From the NCBI RefSeq assembly GCF_002726155.1, contig NZ_PBSH01000037.1, positions 1 through 64,000 of the forward strand: a DNA stretch of 64,000 nucleotides, in the 5' to 3' direction. The notes beneath the pieces are model-generated. The model was given only the letters and a program-made list of their open reading frames with translations, was not told the DNA's origin and searched no databases. Numbering within the stretch: position 1 is the stretch's first letter; each line of letters begins with the position of its first letter. Source of the DNA: Alcanivorax sp. GTDB lineage: Bacteria > Pseudomonadota > Gammaproteobacteria > Pseudomonadales > Alcanivoracaceae. A program made the translations under genes and the position numbers. Below are positions 9,866 to 18,592 of this stretch, piece after piece.

Positions 9866-10858
9866 ATGTTCACGGTAGCAGTATTAGCCTTCGACGGCGT
9901 TTTTGCCTCTGCCCTCACCGGGGTAGTAGATCTCCTCAATCTGACCGGGGTGACCTGGAACCGTATCCACGGGCAACCCCTGGACCAGCAGTTCAAAGTT
10001 CAGATTGTGTCCCGCGGCGGCAACCCGGTGCGCTGCACCAACGGCATCCGCATGGCAGTGGATTGTTCCCTGGAGCAGATGGATCAGGCCGATCTGGTGG
10101 TGGTGCCGACCATTGGCGGAAAAATTGAAACCGTGCTCGCCCAGGAACAGGATGCCCTGCCCTGGCTGCGTTTTCTGCATCAAGGCGGCGCCGATCTGGC
10201 CAGTAACTGTACCGGCGCTTTCCTGTTAGCTGAAGCCGGTTTACTGGATGATAAAACGGCCACCACCCACTGGGGCTTTAGCCAGGAATTTCGCCATCGC
10301 TACCCGCAGGTGAAACTGAATGAACGGGAATTGATTACCCGCGACGGCAACATTTTCTGTGCCGGTGGCGGCACCGCCTGGCGTGACCTGACGATCCTGT
10401 TGGTAGAGCGTTTCTGCGGTGCTGATCTGGCCCGGGAACTGGCCCGGGCATTTGTCATCGATGTGCGTAACGATCTGCAAAGCATTTACGCCGGGCTGCC
10501 GGCACATACCTATCATCAAGACGATCAGGTGCAGGCCATTCAGGGCTGGATTCACGAGCACTACAAGGAAAATACCAGCCTGGGGCAATTGGCGGAACGC
10601 GTGCATTTGAGTCCGCGCCAGTTACAGCGCCGCTTCACCACCACACTGGGCGAACCACCATTGCAGTACCTGCAACGAGTGCGCATTGAGGCTGCCCGAA
10701 AAATGCTGGAACGGGGCACCAACAACCTGGCTAAACTCTCCGAGCAAGTGGGCTACCAGGATGTCAGCAGTTTTTCCCGGTTATTCAAACGGCATACCGG
10801 CCTGTCCCCCAGCCACTATCGACAGCGCTTCGCCCGCACCGGCGCGCTGAACGACTAG
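9866..10858 (+). CDS. GlxA-type transcriptional regulator (DJ-1/PfpI + AraC HTH)
   Basis: A 330-aa regulator. The N-terminal half (about 1-195) is a DJ-1/PfpI class-I amidotransferase-like fold, with DLVVVPTIGG and the nucleophile-elbow-like SNCTGAFLLAEAGLLD (Cys at about residue 113). The C-terminal third (about 225-325) is an AraC double helix-turn-helix (LAERVHLSPRQLQRRFTTTLGEPPLQYLQRVRIEAA and the second HTH LSEQVGYQDVSSFSRLFKRHTGLSPSHYR). Members activate catabolic genes, often divergently placed. Here the divergent gene is the acyl-CoA dehydrogenase, a likely target. The ligand is unknown. GTGGAACACGACAT precedes the ATG without a strong ribosome site. Confidence 0.9.
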   Translation: MFTVAVLAFDGVFASALTGVVDLLNLTGVTWNRIHGQPLDQQFKVQIVSRGGNPVRCTNGIRMAVDCSLEQMDQADLVVVPTIGGKIETVLAQEQDALPWLRFLHQGGADLASNCTGAFLLAEAGLLDDKTATTHWGFSQEFRHRYPQVKLNERELITRDGNIFCAGGGTAWRDLTILLVERFCGADLARELARAFVIDVRNDLQSIYAGLPAHTYHQDDQVQAIQGWIHEHYKENTSLGQLAERVHLSPRQLQRRFTTTLGEPPLQYLQRVRIEAARKMLERGTNNLAKLSEQVGYQDVSSFSRLFKRHTGLSPSHYRQRFARTGALND

Positions 10859-10885
10859 AACATTATTCAACACACTGGATTCAGC

Positions 10886-10949
10886 CGTTTGTCGCTTGGT
10901 TGATTGCGTAACCGCAAGAAACCACTGACAGTGGAACAAGCGACAAACG
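10886..10949. repeat. Spaced perfect 13-bp inverted repeat with nested hairpin
   Basis: CGTTTGTCGCTTG (10886-10898) is repeated as its exact complement CAAGCGACAAACG (10937-10949), with 38 bases between. Inside the loop is CCACTGaCAGTGG (10922-10934). It lies between the GlxA-like gene and the response-regulator gene, so it could fold as a terminator-like structure without a T tract or serve as an operator. Confidence 0.6.
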
Positions 10950-10957
10950 TGAAGATT

Positions 10958-10979
10958 CTTGACGGAACCTTGACGCAAC
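10958..10979 (+). promoter_or_regulatory. Tandem 11-bp direct repeat, probable response-regulator site
   Basis: CTTGACGGAAC and CTTGACGCAAC sit back to back with an 11-base period, one helical turn, 39 bases ahead of the response-regulator start. OmpR/PhoB-family regulators bind such tandem half-sites, so autoregulation is likely. The assignment is inference from spacing and position. Confidence 0.55.
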
Positions 10980-11017
10980 AGCGCTGAAGATGACCACAGT
11001 CATACAAGGAGAGCCCT

Positions 11018-11716
11018 GTGAAGAATCTGTCCATTCTACTGGTAGAAGACCATCGCCAACTGGCCCAGACCGTACTGGAATACCTGGAGCAGGAAGGCGC
11101 CAGTGTGGACTATGCCGGCAACACAAGGCTGGCACGGGAGCTGGTTCAGGAACATCACTACGATCTGATGCTTCTGGACGTCATGCTTCCCGGCGAAGAC
11201 GGCTACAGCTTTTGCCAGTATCTGCGCAAGGAACTGGCGCTGGATATGCCGGTGGTATTCATGACCGCGCGGGATCAGCTGGAAGACAAACTGGAAGGCT
11301 TTGATCGCGGTGGCGACGACTATATCGTCAAGCCCTTCGCCCTGCCGGAACTCTCCGCCCGCGTCACAGCACTGGTGCGCCGCCAACGCAAGGAAGTCAC
11401 CGCCAACACACTGCAGATTGCCGATCTGGAACTGGACCCGGCCCGCCAAGAGGTACGCCGTGACGGCCAGTTGTTAAAACTGTCCCCCACCGCCTTTCGC
11501 ATTCTGCGCATTCTGATGCGCGAATCCCCCAAGGTCGTCAGTCGGGAACAACTGGAACACGAACTGTGGGGCGACCTGGTACCCGACTCCGATGCCTTGC
11601 GCAGCCACCTGTATAATTTGCGCAAAGCCGTGGACAAACCTTTCGAGCATGCATTGCTCAACACCTTGCCCGGTGTCGGCTTCAGCATTCAGGCAGCACC
11701 GGAAACCGCACAGTAA
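11018..11716 (+). CDS. OmpR/PhoB-family response regulator
   Basis: A 232-aa two-component response regulator. The receiver domain (residues 1-118) has the acidic pocket ED at 10-11, phospho-acceptor D54 (LLDVMLPGEDG), a conserved T/S in FMTAR and K in YIVKPF. The winged-helix DNA-binding domain (about 130-228) includes LSPTAFRILRILMRESPKVVSREQLEHELWG and ends LPGVGFSI. The sensor kinase at 12644-13906 on the other strand, two genes away, is the natural partner by proximity. An AGGAG ribosome site precedes the start. Confidence 0.93.
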   Translation: MKNLSILLVEDHRQLAQTVLEYLEQEGASVDYAGNTRLARELVQEHHYDLMLLDVMLPGEDGYSFCQYLRKELALDMPVVFMTARDQLEDKLEGFDRGGDDYIVKPFALPELSARVTALVRRQRKEVTANTLQIADLELDPARQEVRRDGQLLKLSPTAFRILRILMRESPKVVSREQLEHELWGDLVPDSDALRSHLYNLRKAVDKPFEHALLNTLPGVGFSIQAAPETAQ

Positions 11717-11783
11717 GGCGCTGCCCCCTTGCACATTGATAGGAACCCGGCTGAGAATAGGGAAAAAGCCATTTTCCCTATTT

Positions 11784-12629
11784 ATGCCAGCCGACCAAAC
11801 TGACACACCGTTAGCCAGCTATTCTTCCTGCCAGGAATTACTGGACGCCCACCTTGCTGAACTGCAACACCGTTTCGGCATGGCCCTGTGGATGATCACC
11901 CGCCTGCGCGACGACGAAATGGTGATATTACGTGCACGGGACGATCACTATGGGCTGGTGCAAGGCAACCGCCTGCAATGGCAAAAAAGCTACTGTATCC
12001 GAATGGTGGAACAAGGTGCCCCCTGTATTGCCACCGATGCTCAGCGCACTCCCAGTTACAACAATGCCCCCATCAATAGTGACCTGACTATTGGCGCCTA
12101 CATCGGGTTGCCACTTGTGGACAGGGACAACCGGCTTTTTGGCACCCTCTGCGCGCTGGACCCGGAGCCACAGGATGCGTCACTGGAGCAGGCCCTGCCC
12201 GCTTTGCAACACGAAGCCCGCCTGATCGGTTTTCTGCTCAGTAATGCCCTGCAGGAAGCGCAACAGCAGAGGGTCAGCATTTTTGTGGAACACCCGGACC
12301 GCTGTGCCGATACCGGCCTACCCGGGGAACAAGGCTGGGCGGACATCAAGGCACAGGAGCGACAGCACAGCCGGGATTTCGGCATGGAATCATCAACGCT
12401 CTACCTGCAAGCGCCAGAGGACAGCGACAGCATGATCATCGCCGACTCCCTGGCAGCGCTGCTGCGCGAGCAAGACAGCATCGCCCATCTGGGCAAAAAC
12501 CGTTTTGGTATTCTTCTGGCTGACACCAACGAAGAAAAAGCCCGGCGCGTGATCCATCGTATTCGCGACGCCCTGAACGCCAAGCAATTACTGGTGCGCA
12601 TTGATCCTTCCCCGCTTGCTGCGGGCTAG
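11784..12629 (+). CDS. GAF-domain protein with degenerate C-terminal GGDEF-like domain
   Basis: A soluble 281-aa protein. Residues about 15-150 look like a GAF domain (SYCIRMVEQGAPCIATDAQ, IGAYIGLPLVDRDNRLFGTLCALD). Residues about 195-275 resemble the second half of a GGDEF domain (ADSLAALLREQDSIAHLGKNRFGILLADTNEEKARRVIHRIRDAL), but the signature reads GKNRF in place of GGDEF, so diguanylate cyclase activity is not expected. The reading frame stays open further upstream, but that overlaps the response-regulator gene. ATG at 11784 is the first start outside it. Lying 67 bases behind the regulator, it may share its transcript and act as a ligand or c-di-GMP sensor. Confidence 0.75.
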   Translation: MPADQTDTPLASYSSCQELLDAHLAELQHRFGMALWMITRLRDDEMVILRARDDHYGLVQGNRLQWQKSYCIRMVEQGAPCIATDAQRTPSYNNAPINSDLTIGAYIGLPLVDRDNRLFGTLCALDPEPQDASLEQALPALQHEARLIGFLLSNALQEAQQQRVSIFVEHPDRCADTGLPGEQGWADIKAQERQHSRDFGMESSTLYLQAPEDSDSMIIADSLAALLREQDSIAHLGKNRFGILLADTNEEKARRVIHRIRDALNAKQLLVRIDPSPLAAG

Positions 12630-12643
12630 ACGTTTTCAGACCG

Positions 12644-13906
12644 TTAACTAAACTGCACCCGAACTTCGGTGCCCTTGCCCGGTTCACTGGCCACCATCAG
12701 CTGCCAGTCATAGCGTTCGCACAGGCGTTGCACAATGGCCAACCCCAGACCATGACCGCCTTCCTGGGTAGCGCCCCGCTCAAAGGGTTGCAGTACCCGG
12801 GCCAGTTCATCCGCATCCATGCCCGCGCCATAATCCACCACCTGCACCGCCTTCTCCATCACCACGATGGTGACATCCCCAGAACCACTGTAGTTGATGG
12901 CATTGCGGACCAGATTCGTCAACACAATGGTGAGCGCCGCCTCCGGACAGTTCACACTCAGCAGCGCCGTCTGCCGGACCTGCAAGCGAATTTGCTTACG
13001 CTCGGCCAGCGGATTCAGGCGTTCAATCAGGTTCACCGCCAGATCGTTGACGATCACATCCTCACTCTGCTGGCTGTGTTGCTCCGTGCGCGCCAGCATC
13101 AGCAATGTTTCCAGGGTCGCTTCCATGTCATCAACGGTGTCATCCATGCGCCGAATCAGAGGGCGGTCACCCACCTGTGTCACCAGTAATTCCAGATTGG
13201 CGCGAAACACCGCCAGTGGCGTGCGTAATTCATGGCTGGCATCGCGGGTAAATTGACGTTCACGTTCCACAAATGACACTAGCCGGTCGGCATAGCCATC
13301 CAACGCCGCCACCAATACCGCCACTTCACTACCCGAATCCGCAGCAATGTCACTCAGGTCCGGGCGGGCCACACTGGGGTCATTCACCGGGGTATGCCGC
13401 AACGCATCAGAAAGCTGCACAAGTGGGGACAATAAATCGCGGGACTTTTTCCAACCGAGAAACGAGGTGATATAGATCACCAACAGCACACCGGTTAACG
13501 GCAGGATGCCAAACAGGAACGCCAGCACCGACACCCGTTTTTCATCAAAAATCAGATACAACCGAGCGCCGTCGCGATGCTCGATATAGACAATGGGCCG
13601 CTCACCGGCCAGATCCACACGCTGATAACCATCGGGTAAATCCGCCAGCACGTCAGGAACCGAATCCTGCACCGCATCACTGCTCAACAGGCCAAGCAGA
13701 TGGCGGGTATTGGGACGCGGCTGGGTGGGGTTTTCCTCCACCAACGACCAATAGTGATCGGCTTCCTTGATCAGTGCTTGCTTGACCAGCACATGCTCAA
13801 TAATGTTCGCGGTTGCCCACACGCCCAGCACAGTGGCCAGGCTGATCAACAGTAATTGAACCAGATAGACGCGGGTAAGACGGTGCTGAACGCCGGTTTT
13901 TTTCAT
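12644..13906 (-). CDS. Membrane sensor histidine kinase
   Basis: A 420-aa two-component kinase. Two membrane helices (about 13-34 and 127-150) bracket a short periplasmic sensor region of about 90 residues. It is followed by a HAMP-like linker, the dimerisation box with H225 (RDASHELRTPLAVFRANLELL), an N box (TNLVRNAINYSG), a D/G1 box (VVDYGAGMDADEL) and a G2 box (GGHGLGLAIVQRLCERY). It converges on the GAF gene and is on the opposite strand from its probable partner regulator, an unusual split arrangement. The periplasmic region resembles sensors for membrane or lipid stress only loosely; the signal is unknown. Confidence 0.92.
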   Translation of the reverse strand: MKKTGVQHRLTRVYLVQLLLISLATVLGVWATANIIEHVLVKQALIKEADHYWSLVEENPTQPRPNTRHLLGLLSSDAVQDSVPDVLADLPDGYQRVDLAGERPIVYIEHRDGARLYLIFDEKRVSVLAFLFGILPLTGVLLVIYITSFLGWKKSRDLLSPLVQLSDALRHTPVNDPSVARPDLSDIAADSGSEVAVLVAALDGYADRLVSFVERERQFTRDASHELRTPLAVFRANLELLVTQVGDRPLIRRMDDTVDDMEATLETLLMLARTEQHSQQSEDVIVNDLAVNLIERLNPLAERKQIRLQVRQTALLSVNCPEAALTIVLTNLVRNAINYSGSGDVTIVVMEKAVQVVDYGAGMDADELARVLQPFERGATQEGGHGLGLAIVQRLCERYDWQLMVASEPGKGTEVRVQFS

Positions 13907-13953
13907 GCCTTGCTCGTTTTATGGCTATTCATCATGGCCCGCGAAAACAGCGC

Positions 13954-14970
13954 TCAATTCGCCACAGGCTTGGCGAAACGGTAGTGCGCAACGAACCACT
14001 CTTCGCCCCCACCATAATTAAACAGCTCCGCACACGCCATGAAAAACATACGCCAGCGTTGCAGCCACACCTTCCCCTGGCCTTTACCGTAACGGTCGTC
14101 CAACAGCCGAGTCAGCGCGGCCTGTTTTTCATCGGCCAGCACCAGCCAGGCCTCCAGAGTGCGGCCATAGTGGGTACCATTCACTGCCCAGCGCTGCTCC
14201 TCCTGAAGATCACCAGCACAATGAGGCAGCCAGTCATAGGCTGGCATCATGCCACCGGTAAAGAAGTACTTGGCCATCCAGTCCTTGCTGCCTTCGGTTT
14301 CGAACAGATAGGTCAGATCACGATGGCAGAACACATGAATGAAAAGTTTGCCACCCGGCTTCAACCAATCATGAATACGCGACATCAGGGTTTTGTGATT
14401 GCGCATGTGCTCGAACATTTCCACCGACACCACCCGATCATAGGGCTGCTGCGGTTGATACACAGAAGCATCCGCAGTGATCACATCCACATTGTTCAGC
14501 CCTCGCTCAGCGGCACGGCCAAGAATAAAGGCCCGTTGGGACGACGAATTGGAAATCGCGGTAATCCGGCTGTTGGGGTACTGCTGCGCCATCCACAATG
14601 TCAGCGATCCCCAGCCACAGCCCATTTCCAGCACGTCCTGGCCATCTTCCAGCTCTGCCCGCTCACAGGTCATGGCCAGCATGGTTCGTTCTGCGTCTTC
14701 CAGGGTGCTTGAGGCATTCGGCCAATAGCCGCTGGAATATTTCAGATAGGGGCCCAGCACCTGCTCATAGAAGCGGGCATCGACTTCATAGTGCTGTTCA
14801 TTGGCCTCATCCTGACCCACCGCAACAGGCCCCTGGCGCAAGGCCTCTTCGAACGTCTGGCGGTTACTGCGTTGTTTTTCCTGTTCCAGACGCTGCCCCA
14901 GCAGGCGGCGAATACCAAAACGCACCAATCCGTCGGGCAACAGCCCGGATTCCGCCATTTGAATCATCAT
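13954..14970 (-). CDS. CFA-synthase-like SAM-dependent methyltransferase
   Basis: A 338-aa class I methyltransferase of the cyclopropane-fatty-acid-synthase family. YEVDARFYEQVLGPYLKYSSGYW is the family lipid/bicarbonate region, VLEMGCGWGSLTLWMAQ (about residues 118-134) the SAM loop, and VSVEMFEHMRNHKTLMSRI the catalytic core with the conserved E and H. It is shorter than E. coli Cfa (382 aa) because the N-terminal domain is reduced, and the C terminus FVAHYRFAKP differs. Homologues in similar gene clusters modify acyl chains of phospholipids by methylation; the product here is not known. Its start overlaps DUF1295 by four bases. Confidence 0.85.
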   Translation of the reverse strand: MMIQMAESGLLPDGLVRFGIRRLLGQRLEQEKQRSNRQTFEEALRQGPVAVGQDEANEQHYEVDARFYEQVLGPYLKYSSGYWPNASSTLEDAERTMLAMTCERAELEDGQDVLEMGCGWGSLTLWMAQQYPNSRITAISNSSSQRAFILGRAAERGLNNVDVITADASVYQPQQPYDRVVSVEMFEHMRNHKTLMSRIHDWLKPGGKLFIHVFCHRDLTYLFETEGSKDWMAKYFFTGGMMPAYDWLPHCAGDLQEEQRWAVNGTHYGRTLEAWLVLADEKQAALTRLLDDRYGKGQGKVWLQRWRMFFMACAELFNYGGGEEWFVAHYRFAKPVAN

Positions 14971-15740
14971 GATTTGGGTCTCCAGGGAAAGAACGCACTG
15001 GTTGTGCGCTGATAATCACGGTAGTCATCGCCGCGGGATTTGAGCGCCTGCTTTTCGGTATAAGGAATACCCGTGACGAACCACAGGAACACGAACATGG
15101 CCAGGGGCAATACCCACAACCACCCCGCGTGCGGCGCGCCAATGGCCATGACGGGGTAACTGACCCAGTGCAACCACTCGCAGAAATAGTTGGGATGGCG
15201 ACTGTAGCGCCAGAACCCTTCACGGCAGGTTTTGCCCTTGCTGTCCGGGCGCTTTTTGAAATCGGCCAATTGTTTGTCTGCCAGCGCTTCACCGGCGATG
15301 GCCAGCAATCCGATCGCCACGCCCAGCAGCACAAGGGAGGGCGCAAACTGATCCTGCTCGGCCACTACCCAGAAAGTCAGAGCAAAACCCCAGGCCAGTA
15401 GCGCCTGCCCCCAGTAAAACACCAGAAACACCGGCTGCGCCTTGCTGCCCAGCGCCTCGCGCATGGCGGCGTAGCGGCCGTCCTCCGCGCTTTCCTGGCT
15501 AACTCGCTGAAAAATATGGCTGCCCAAACGTAATGACCACAACAATAACAGCACGCCTGCCGCCACACGGGGAACCAGGGCTCCGTTTCCGGTCACCAGA
15601 AAACTCATGCCAACAATGCCCACCGACCAGGCCCAAAACACATCCACCCAACCGGCGTTGCGGGTCTGGCGTTGTTGCAGCCACAGTACGGTGGCCACAA
15701 TCAGCAAGGCGATAAGCAGCAAGTAATGGATTTCAGGCAT
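14967..15740 (-). CDS. DUF1295 membrane protein (steroid 5-alpha-reductase-like)
   Basis: A 257-aa polytopic membrane protein with six to seven helices and the family C-terminal signature (FWRYSRHPNYFCEWLHWVSYP, then SRGDDYRDYQRTTSAFFPW). The fold belongs to isoprenylcysteine-methyltransferase/steroid-reductase-like enzymes that act on lipid substrates within the membrane, using NADPH or SAM. It is translationally coupled to the CFA-like methyltransferase (ATGA overlap) and overlaps the DUF2878 gene by eight bases, so the three are one operon. A role in altering membrane fatty acids is inferred from the company it keeps. Confidence 0.85.
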   Translation of the reverse strand: MPEIHYLLLIALLIVATVLWLQQRQTRNAGWVDVFWAWSVGIVGMSFLVTGNGALVPRVAAGVLLLLWSLRLGSHIFQRVSQESAEDGRYAAMREALGSKAQPVFLVFYWGQALLAWGFALTFWVVAEQDQFAPSLVLLGVAIGLLAIAGEALADKQLADFKKRPDSKGKTCREGFWRYSRHPNYFCEWLHWVSYPVMAIGAPHAGWLWVLPLAMFVFLWFVTGIPYTEKQALKSRGDDYRDYQRTTSAFFPWRPKS

Positions 15741-16269
15741 GTTTGGTTCCCTGTTTTGTAATCGTCGCCACCTGCGCCAGCAACGGTACCGCTATCGCCC
15801 AACTGACACCGTAAACCATTGCCAGCAATAGCCAGCCTTGCGGTGCAGTCGCCGCCCCCAGGCGAATGCCCATGGTCACGGAAAAGACGCCTCCCAAGGC
15901 GCCTAACAAAGCCGCCAGTACCGGCCGGCCACACAGCCAGTTCAAGCTATAACGAAAACTCACCGCAAAGCCCAGCCACAACGTCCATACCCAATGTGGC
16001 GCCCACCAGTGTTGTTCCCAGTTGCGGTACTGCAACACCTCCGGCCGCAACCACAACGGCTCCATCAACACACACAGTAAGCCACCGGCGGCAATCAACA
16101 ACAGGTCCTGGCGCCACTGGCGTGTCAGCGCGACTTGCGCAACAACCATGACGCCCAGCACGCCCCAGGCCAGTACACTTACATCCTGCGCCGCCCCCAA
16201 CACCGCAGCCGCCCAGAGCAACTGGAACGAAATGACGTTAACAATGACGGCGCGTGCATGAAGTTTCAT
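15733..16269 (-). CDS. DUF2878 family integral membrane protein
   Basis: A 178-aa membrane protein with about six hydrophobic helices and few charged residues outside the loops. The pattern (NVISFQLLWAAAVLGA near the N terminus, GGLLCVLMEPLWLRP in the middle) matches DUF2878, a family of unknown function often found next to CFA-type methyltransferases and DUF1295 proteins. First gene of the leftward operon. A 128-base divergent promoter region separates it from the NTF2-like lipoprotein gene. Possible role: membrane partner of the lipid-modifying enzymes. Confidence 0.75.
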   Translation of the reverse strand: MKLHARAVIVNVISFQLLWAAAVLGAAQDVSVLAWGVLGVMVVAQVALTRQWRQDLLLIAAGGLLCVLMEPLWLRPEVLQYRNWEQHWWAPHWVWTLWLGFAVSFRYSLNWLCGRPVLAALLGALGGVFSVTMGIRLGAATAPQGWLLLAMVYGVSWAIAVPLLAQVATITKQGTKHA

Positions 16270-16397
16270 CGCCTTACATTGCGGTATCCCTCGTCAAAGC
16301 GCTGTGAATCGTGCCGCAACGCCTGTTGCCAGCCCACCCTGACTTCAGCGTTTCCAGCTTCACAACCGATTCACCACCCCCGCGCCAAAGTCAGCTT

Positions 16398-16964
16398 ATG
16401 AATGCTCCCATGACATTATCGTTGTCACTGCTGCTGACGCTGCTATTAACTGCCTGCAGCAGTGCCCCCAAAGGCCCTTACGGATATACCGACCGGTATC
16501 AACAGGCGCTCACGTCTGCCCCCACCGGTCACCCGGTTGATTCGGCGACAATTGATCGCTTTATTGCGTTCTTCAACCCACTGGATGCCAGCACCATCCC
16601 TGCACAAATCGACACCCTTTATGCTGATCCCCTGTATTTCAACGACACCCTGGTCACGCTGACCGCGCGCGACCAGCTGGCAGAGCATTTACAAACCACC
16701 GCCGAAGGGCTGAACAGCATGTCCCTGACCGTCAACCACATCATCAAAGACGGTAGCGATGTGTATCTGCGCTGGGTCATGGAGGCACGCTTCAGCCTGC
16801 TCGGCAGCGAACGCCTGTCTCGCACCATTGGCATCAGCCAGCTGCGCTTCAACGCGCAGGGGCAAGTCGTTTTCCAACAGGATTTCTGGGACAGCAGCCA
16901 AGGCGTGGACCAGCATTTGCCCGTAATAGGACCGATGACACGATGGCTAAGAGAGCACGACTAA
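16398..16964 (+). CDS. NTF2-like (SnoaL-type) lipoprotein
   Basis: A 188-aa predicted lipoprotein: signal MNAPMTLSLSLLLTLLLTAC with lipobox LLTAC, so the mature protein begins at Cys20. The rest is a cystatin/NTF2-like cone fold (IDRFIAFFNPLDASTIPAQIDTLYADPLYFNDTLVTLTARDQLAEHL, later QVVFQQDFWDSSQGV). In related clusters this protein accompanies lipid methyltransferase genes and a chalcone-isomerase-like partner. Earlier in-frame ATG at 16311 would bury the signal peptide, so 16398 is preferred. It overlaps the next gene by 22 bases. Confidence 0.8.
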   Translation: MNAPMTLSLSLLLTLLLTACSSAPKGPYGYTDRYQQALTSAPTGHPVDSATIDRFIAFFNPLDASTIPAQIDTLYADPLYFNDTLVTLTARDQLAEHLQTTAEGLNSMSLTVNHIIKDGSDVYLRWVMEARFSLLGSERLSRTIGISQLRFNAQGQVVFQQDFWDSSQGVDQHLPVIGPMTRWLREHD

Positions 16965-17467
16965 TCCCGGCCGCGCTGCTACTGGCTGCTGCGGCCATTG
17001 CCGCACCCGGCTACGCCAACGCTAGCGACCAAGCCTGGCAGGTTTGCACCCGCAGCGACGTGAAAGCCCTGCGCTTCATCACTGTGGGTGAAGCCACCCT
17101 GTCTCGGCACGACTGCCAGACCGACGACCTGCAGTCACCGCCGTTGCGGCTGACCTTCCGTTATTTTCGCGACGTTCCTGGCGATGCCTTTGCCAAAGCC
17201 GCGCTGAACTTTCTGGAAAAAAACCTGCAGGCAACGGCATTCGACCAGTACCAGGAGCGTTTCCAGGCATTCAACAGCCATTATCAAGACATCAGCGATG
17301 GCGACGCCTACACCCTGACTTACCGCGAAGACGACCTAACCCTGGCCCTGAATAATCAGCCCCTTGCCAGCGAGACAGGCGCCACGTTTGCCCGCTACTA
17401 CCTGCGTATCTGGTTTGGCGAAACGCCCTATTCCCAATCACTGAAGGAAAACCTGCTGAATCAATGA
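16943..17467 (+). CDS. Chalcone-isomerase-like periplasmic protein
   Basis: A 174-aa exported protein. The signal peptide ends near residue 27 (GYANA|SDQAW). The mature part resembles bacterial chalcone-isomerase-like proteins: YFRDVPGDAFAKAALNFLEKN in the middle and the C-terminal YYLRIWFGETPYSQSLKENLL. In plants the related non-catalytic FAP proteins bind fatty acids, so a lipid-binding role in the periplasm is plausible here rather than flavonoid chemistry. It overlaps the NTF2-like lipoprotein gene, indicating a two-gene unit divergent from the DUF2878-DUF1295-methyltransferase operon. Confidence 0.8.
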   Translation: MAKRARLIPAALLLAAAAIAAPGYANASDQAWQVCTRSDVKALRFITVGEATLSRHDCQTDDLQSPPLRLTFRYFRDVPGDAFAKAALNFLEKNLQATAFDQYQERFQAFNSHYQDISDGDAYTLTYREDDLTLALNNQPLASETGATFARYYLRIWFGETPYSQSLKENLLNQ

Positions 17468-17554
17468 CCTCCCCTGCCTGCTATTGCACGGCATGCACGC
17501 AAACGTGATACTGAGAGGCATAATAATCAGCACGTTTATTGGGGATTACCAAGC

Positions 17555-18349
17555 ATGGCCAAGCTTTTTCATGTGGTAGCGACGTCCGCCAGACTGGTCA
17601 GTCGTAGCGACCGCCGTTCTGCCCTGAAAGGCACCGCCGTCATCACCTTGAGCGCCGTTCTTGTCTCGCTCGTGCTTACCAGCATCGCCATCATGCTGGT
17701 CGGTGAACGCGACTGGCTATCTCCCCTGGTTCTTGCCGCCCTGCTCCCTTTGTTACTGGTGGCCCCGCCACTTTATCTGTTCAGCTGCCGATTGATCGCA
17801 CTGGATCGGTACAACCATCAGCTGCAACAACTGGCCCGCGAGGATCACCTCACCGGCCTGTTCAACCGCCCCCATTTGCTGGGCATGCTGGAACGGGAGC
17901 TGGCCCTCAGCCAGCGACACAATTACACCGTTTCTATCCTGCTCATTGAAATCGAGGATTTTACCCAGCTGCTGGATAGCTATGGCCGCCACACCGGGGA
18001 AAAAGCGCTTCGCCTGTTTGCCGACTGCATTCGTGAAAAAATCCGGGAAAGTGATCTTTTTGGGCGGTTTGATGGGGCCCAGTTCCTGCTGGTGCTTCCC
18101 CACACCAACTTTGATGATGCCGCGCGCATGGGGGAAGGCCTGAAGGCCCTGGCTGGCAATCTCAAGCTTTCCAGCCCGGGCACCGCCACACAGCCCGAGG
18201 AAGCGGTTACCGTATGCGCCCGTATCGGGGTCGCCAGCACAGAGAACAGCGGGCGCAGCCTCAACCCGCTACTTAACGAAGCGGACTACGCGCTTTACCA
18301 GAATCGCAACGAAGGACGTGAAAAAACGCCGCCACCGGCACTCTCCTGA
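17555..18349 (+). CDS. Membrane protein with degenerate GGDEF domain
   Basis: A 264-aa protein with two N-terminal membrane helices (about 26-48 and 54-75) and a GGDEF-fold domain (about 95-255): DHLTGLFNRPHLLGMLERELA is well kept, but the signature loop reads RFDGAQF where RYGGDEF is expected. The metal and GTP contacts in that loop are therefore altered and catalysis is doubtful. It may bind c-di-GMP or GTP, or only dimerise. It stands alone between the chalcone-isomerase-like gene and the OmpA gene. A GGGGATTACC ribosome-site-like stretch precedes the ATG. Confidence 0.8.
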   Translation: MAKLFHVVATSARLVSRSDRRSALKGTAVITLSAVLVSLVLTSIAIMLVGERDWLSPLVLAALLPLLLVAPPLYLFSCRLIALDRYNHQLQQLAREDHLTGLFNRPHLLGMLERELALSQRHNYTVSILLIEIEDFTQLLDSYGRHTGEKALRLFADCIREKIRESDLFGRFDGAQFLLVLPHTNFDDAARMGEGLKALAGNLKLSSPGTATQPEEAVTVCARIGVASTENSGRSLNPLLNEADYALYQNRNEGREKTPPPALS

Positions 18350-18592
18350 ACAGCCATCAACCGGGGAGGTGCCCTGCCGAAGCCCGCCCTAGTATTAAGG
18401 GCCCATTAACTCTCAACCCGTTAATACTTTCACACTACAACATTACAAAAAAGTGTCTTCCTGCTACCAAATAAATTCCATATTTGTAAATTTTTTTATT
18501 AATCTCTGTAGTGAGGATTTACATAGGAGACAGGCTAGCCAACACTGACACCGTGTTTGATCTGCCTACTTAATAAGACAAGGAAGGAGCTT

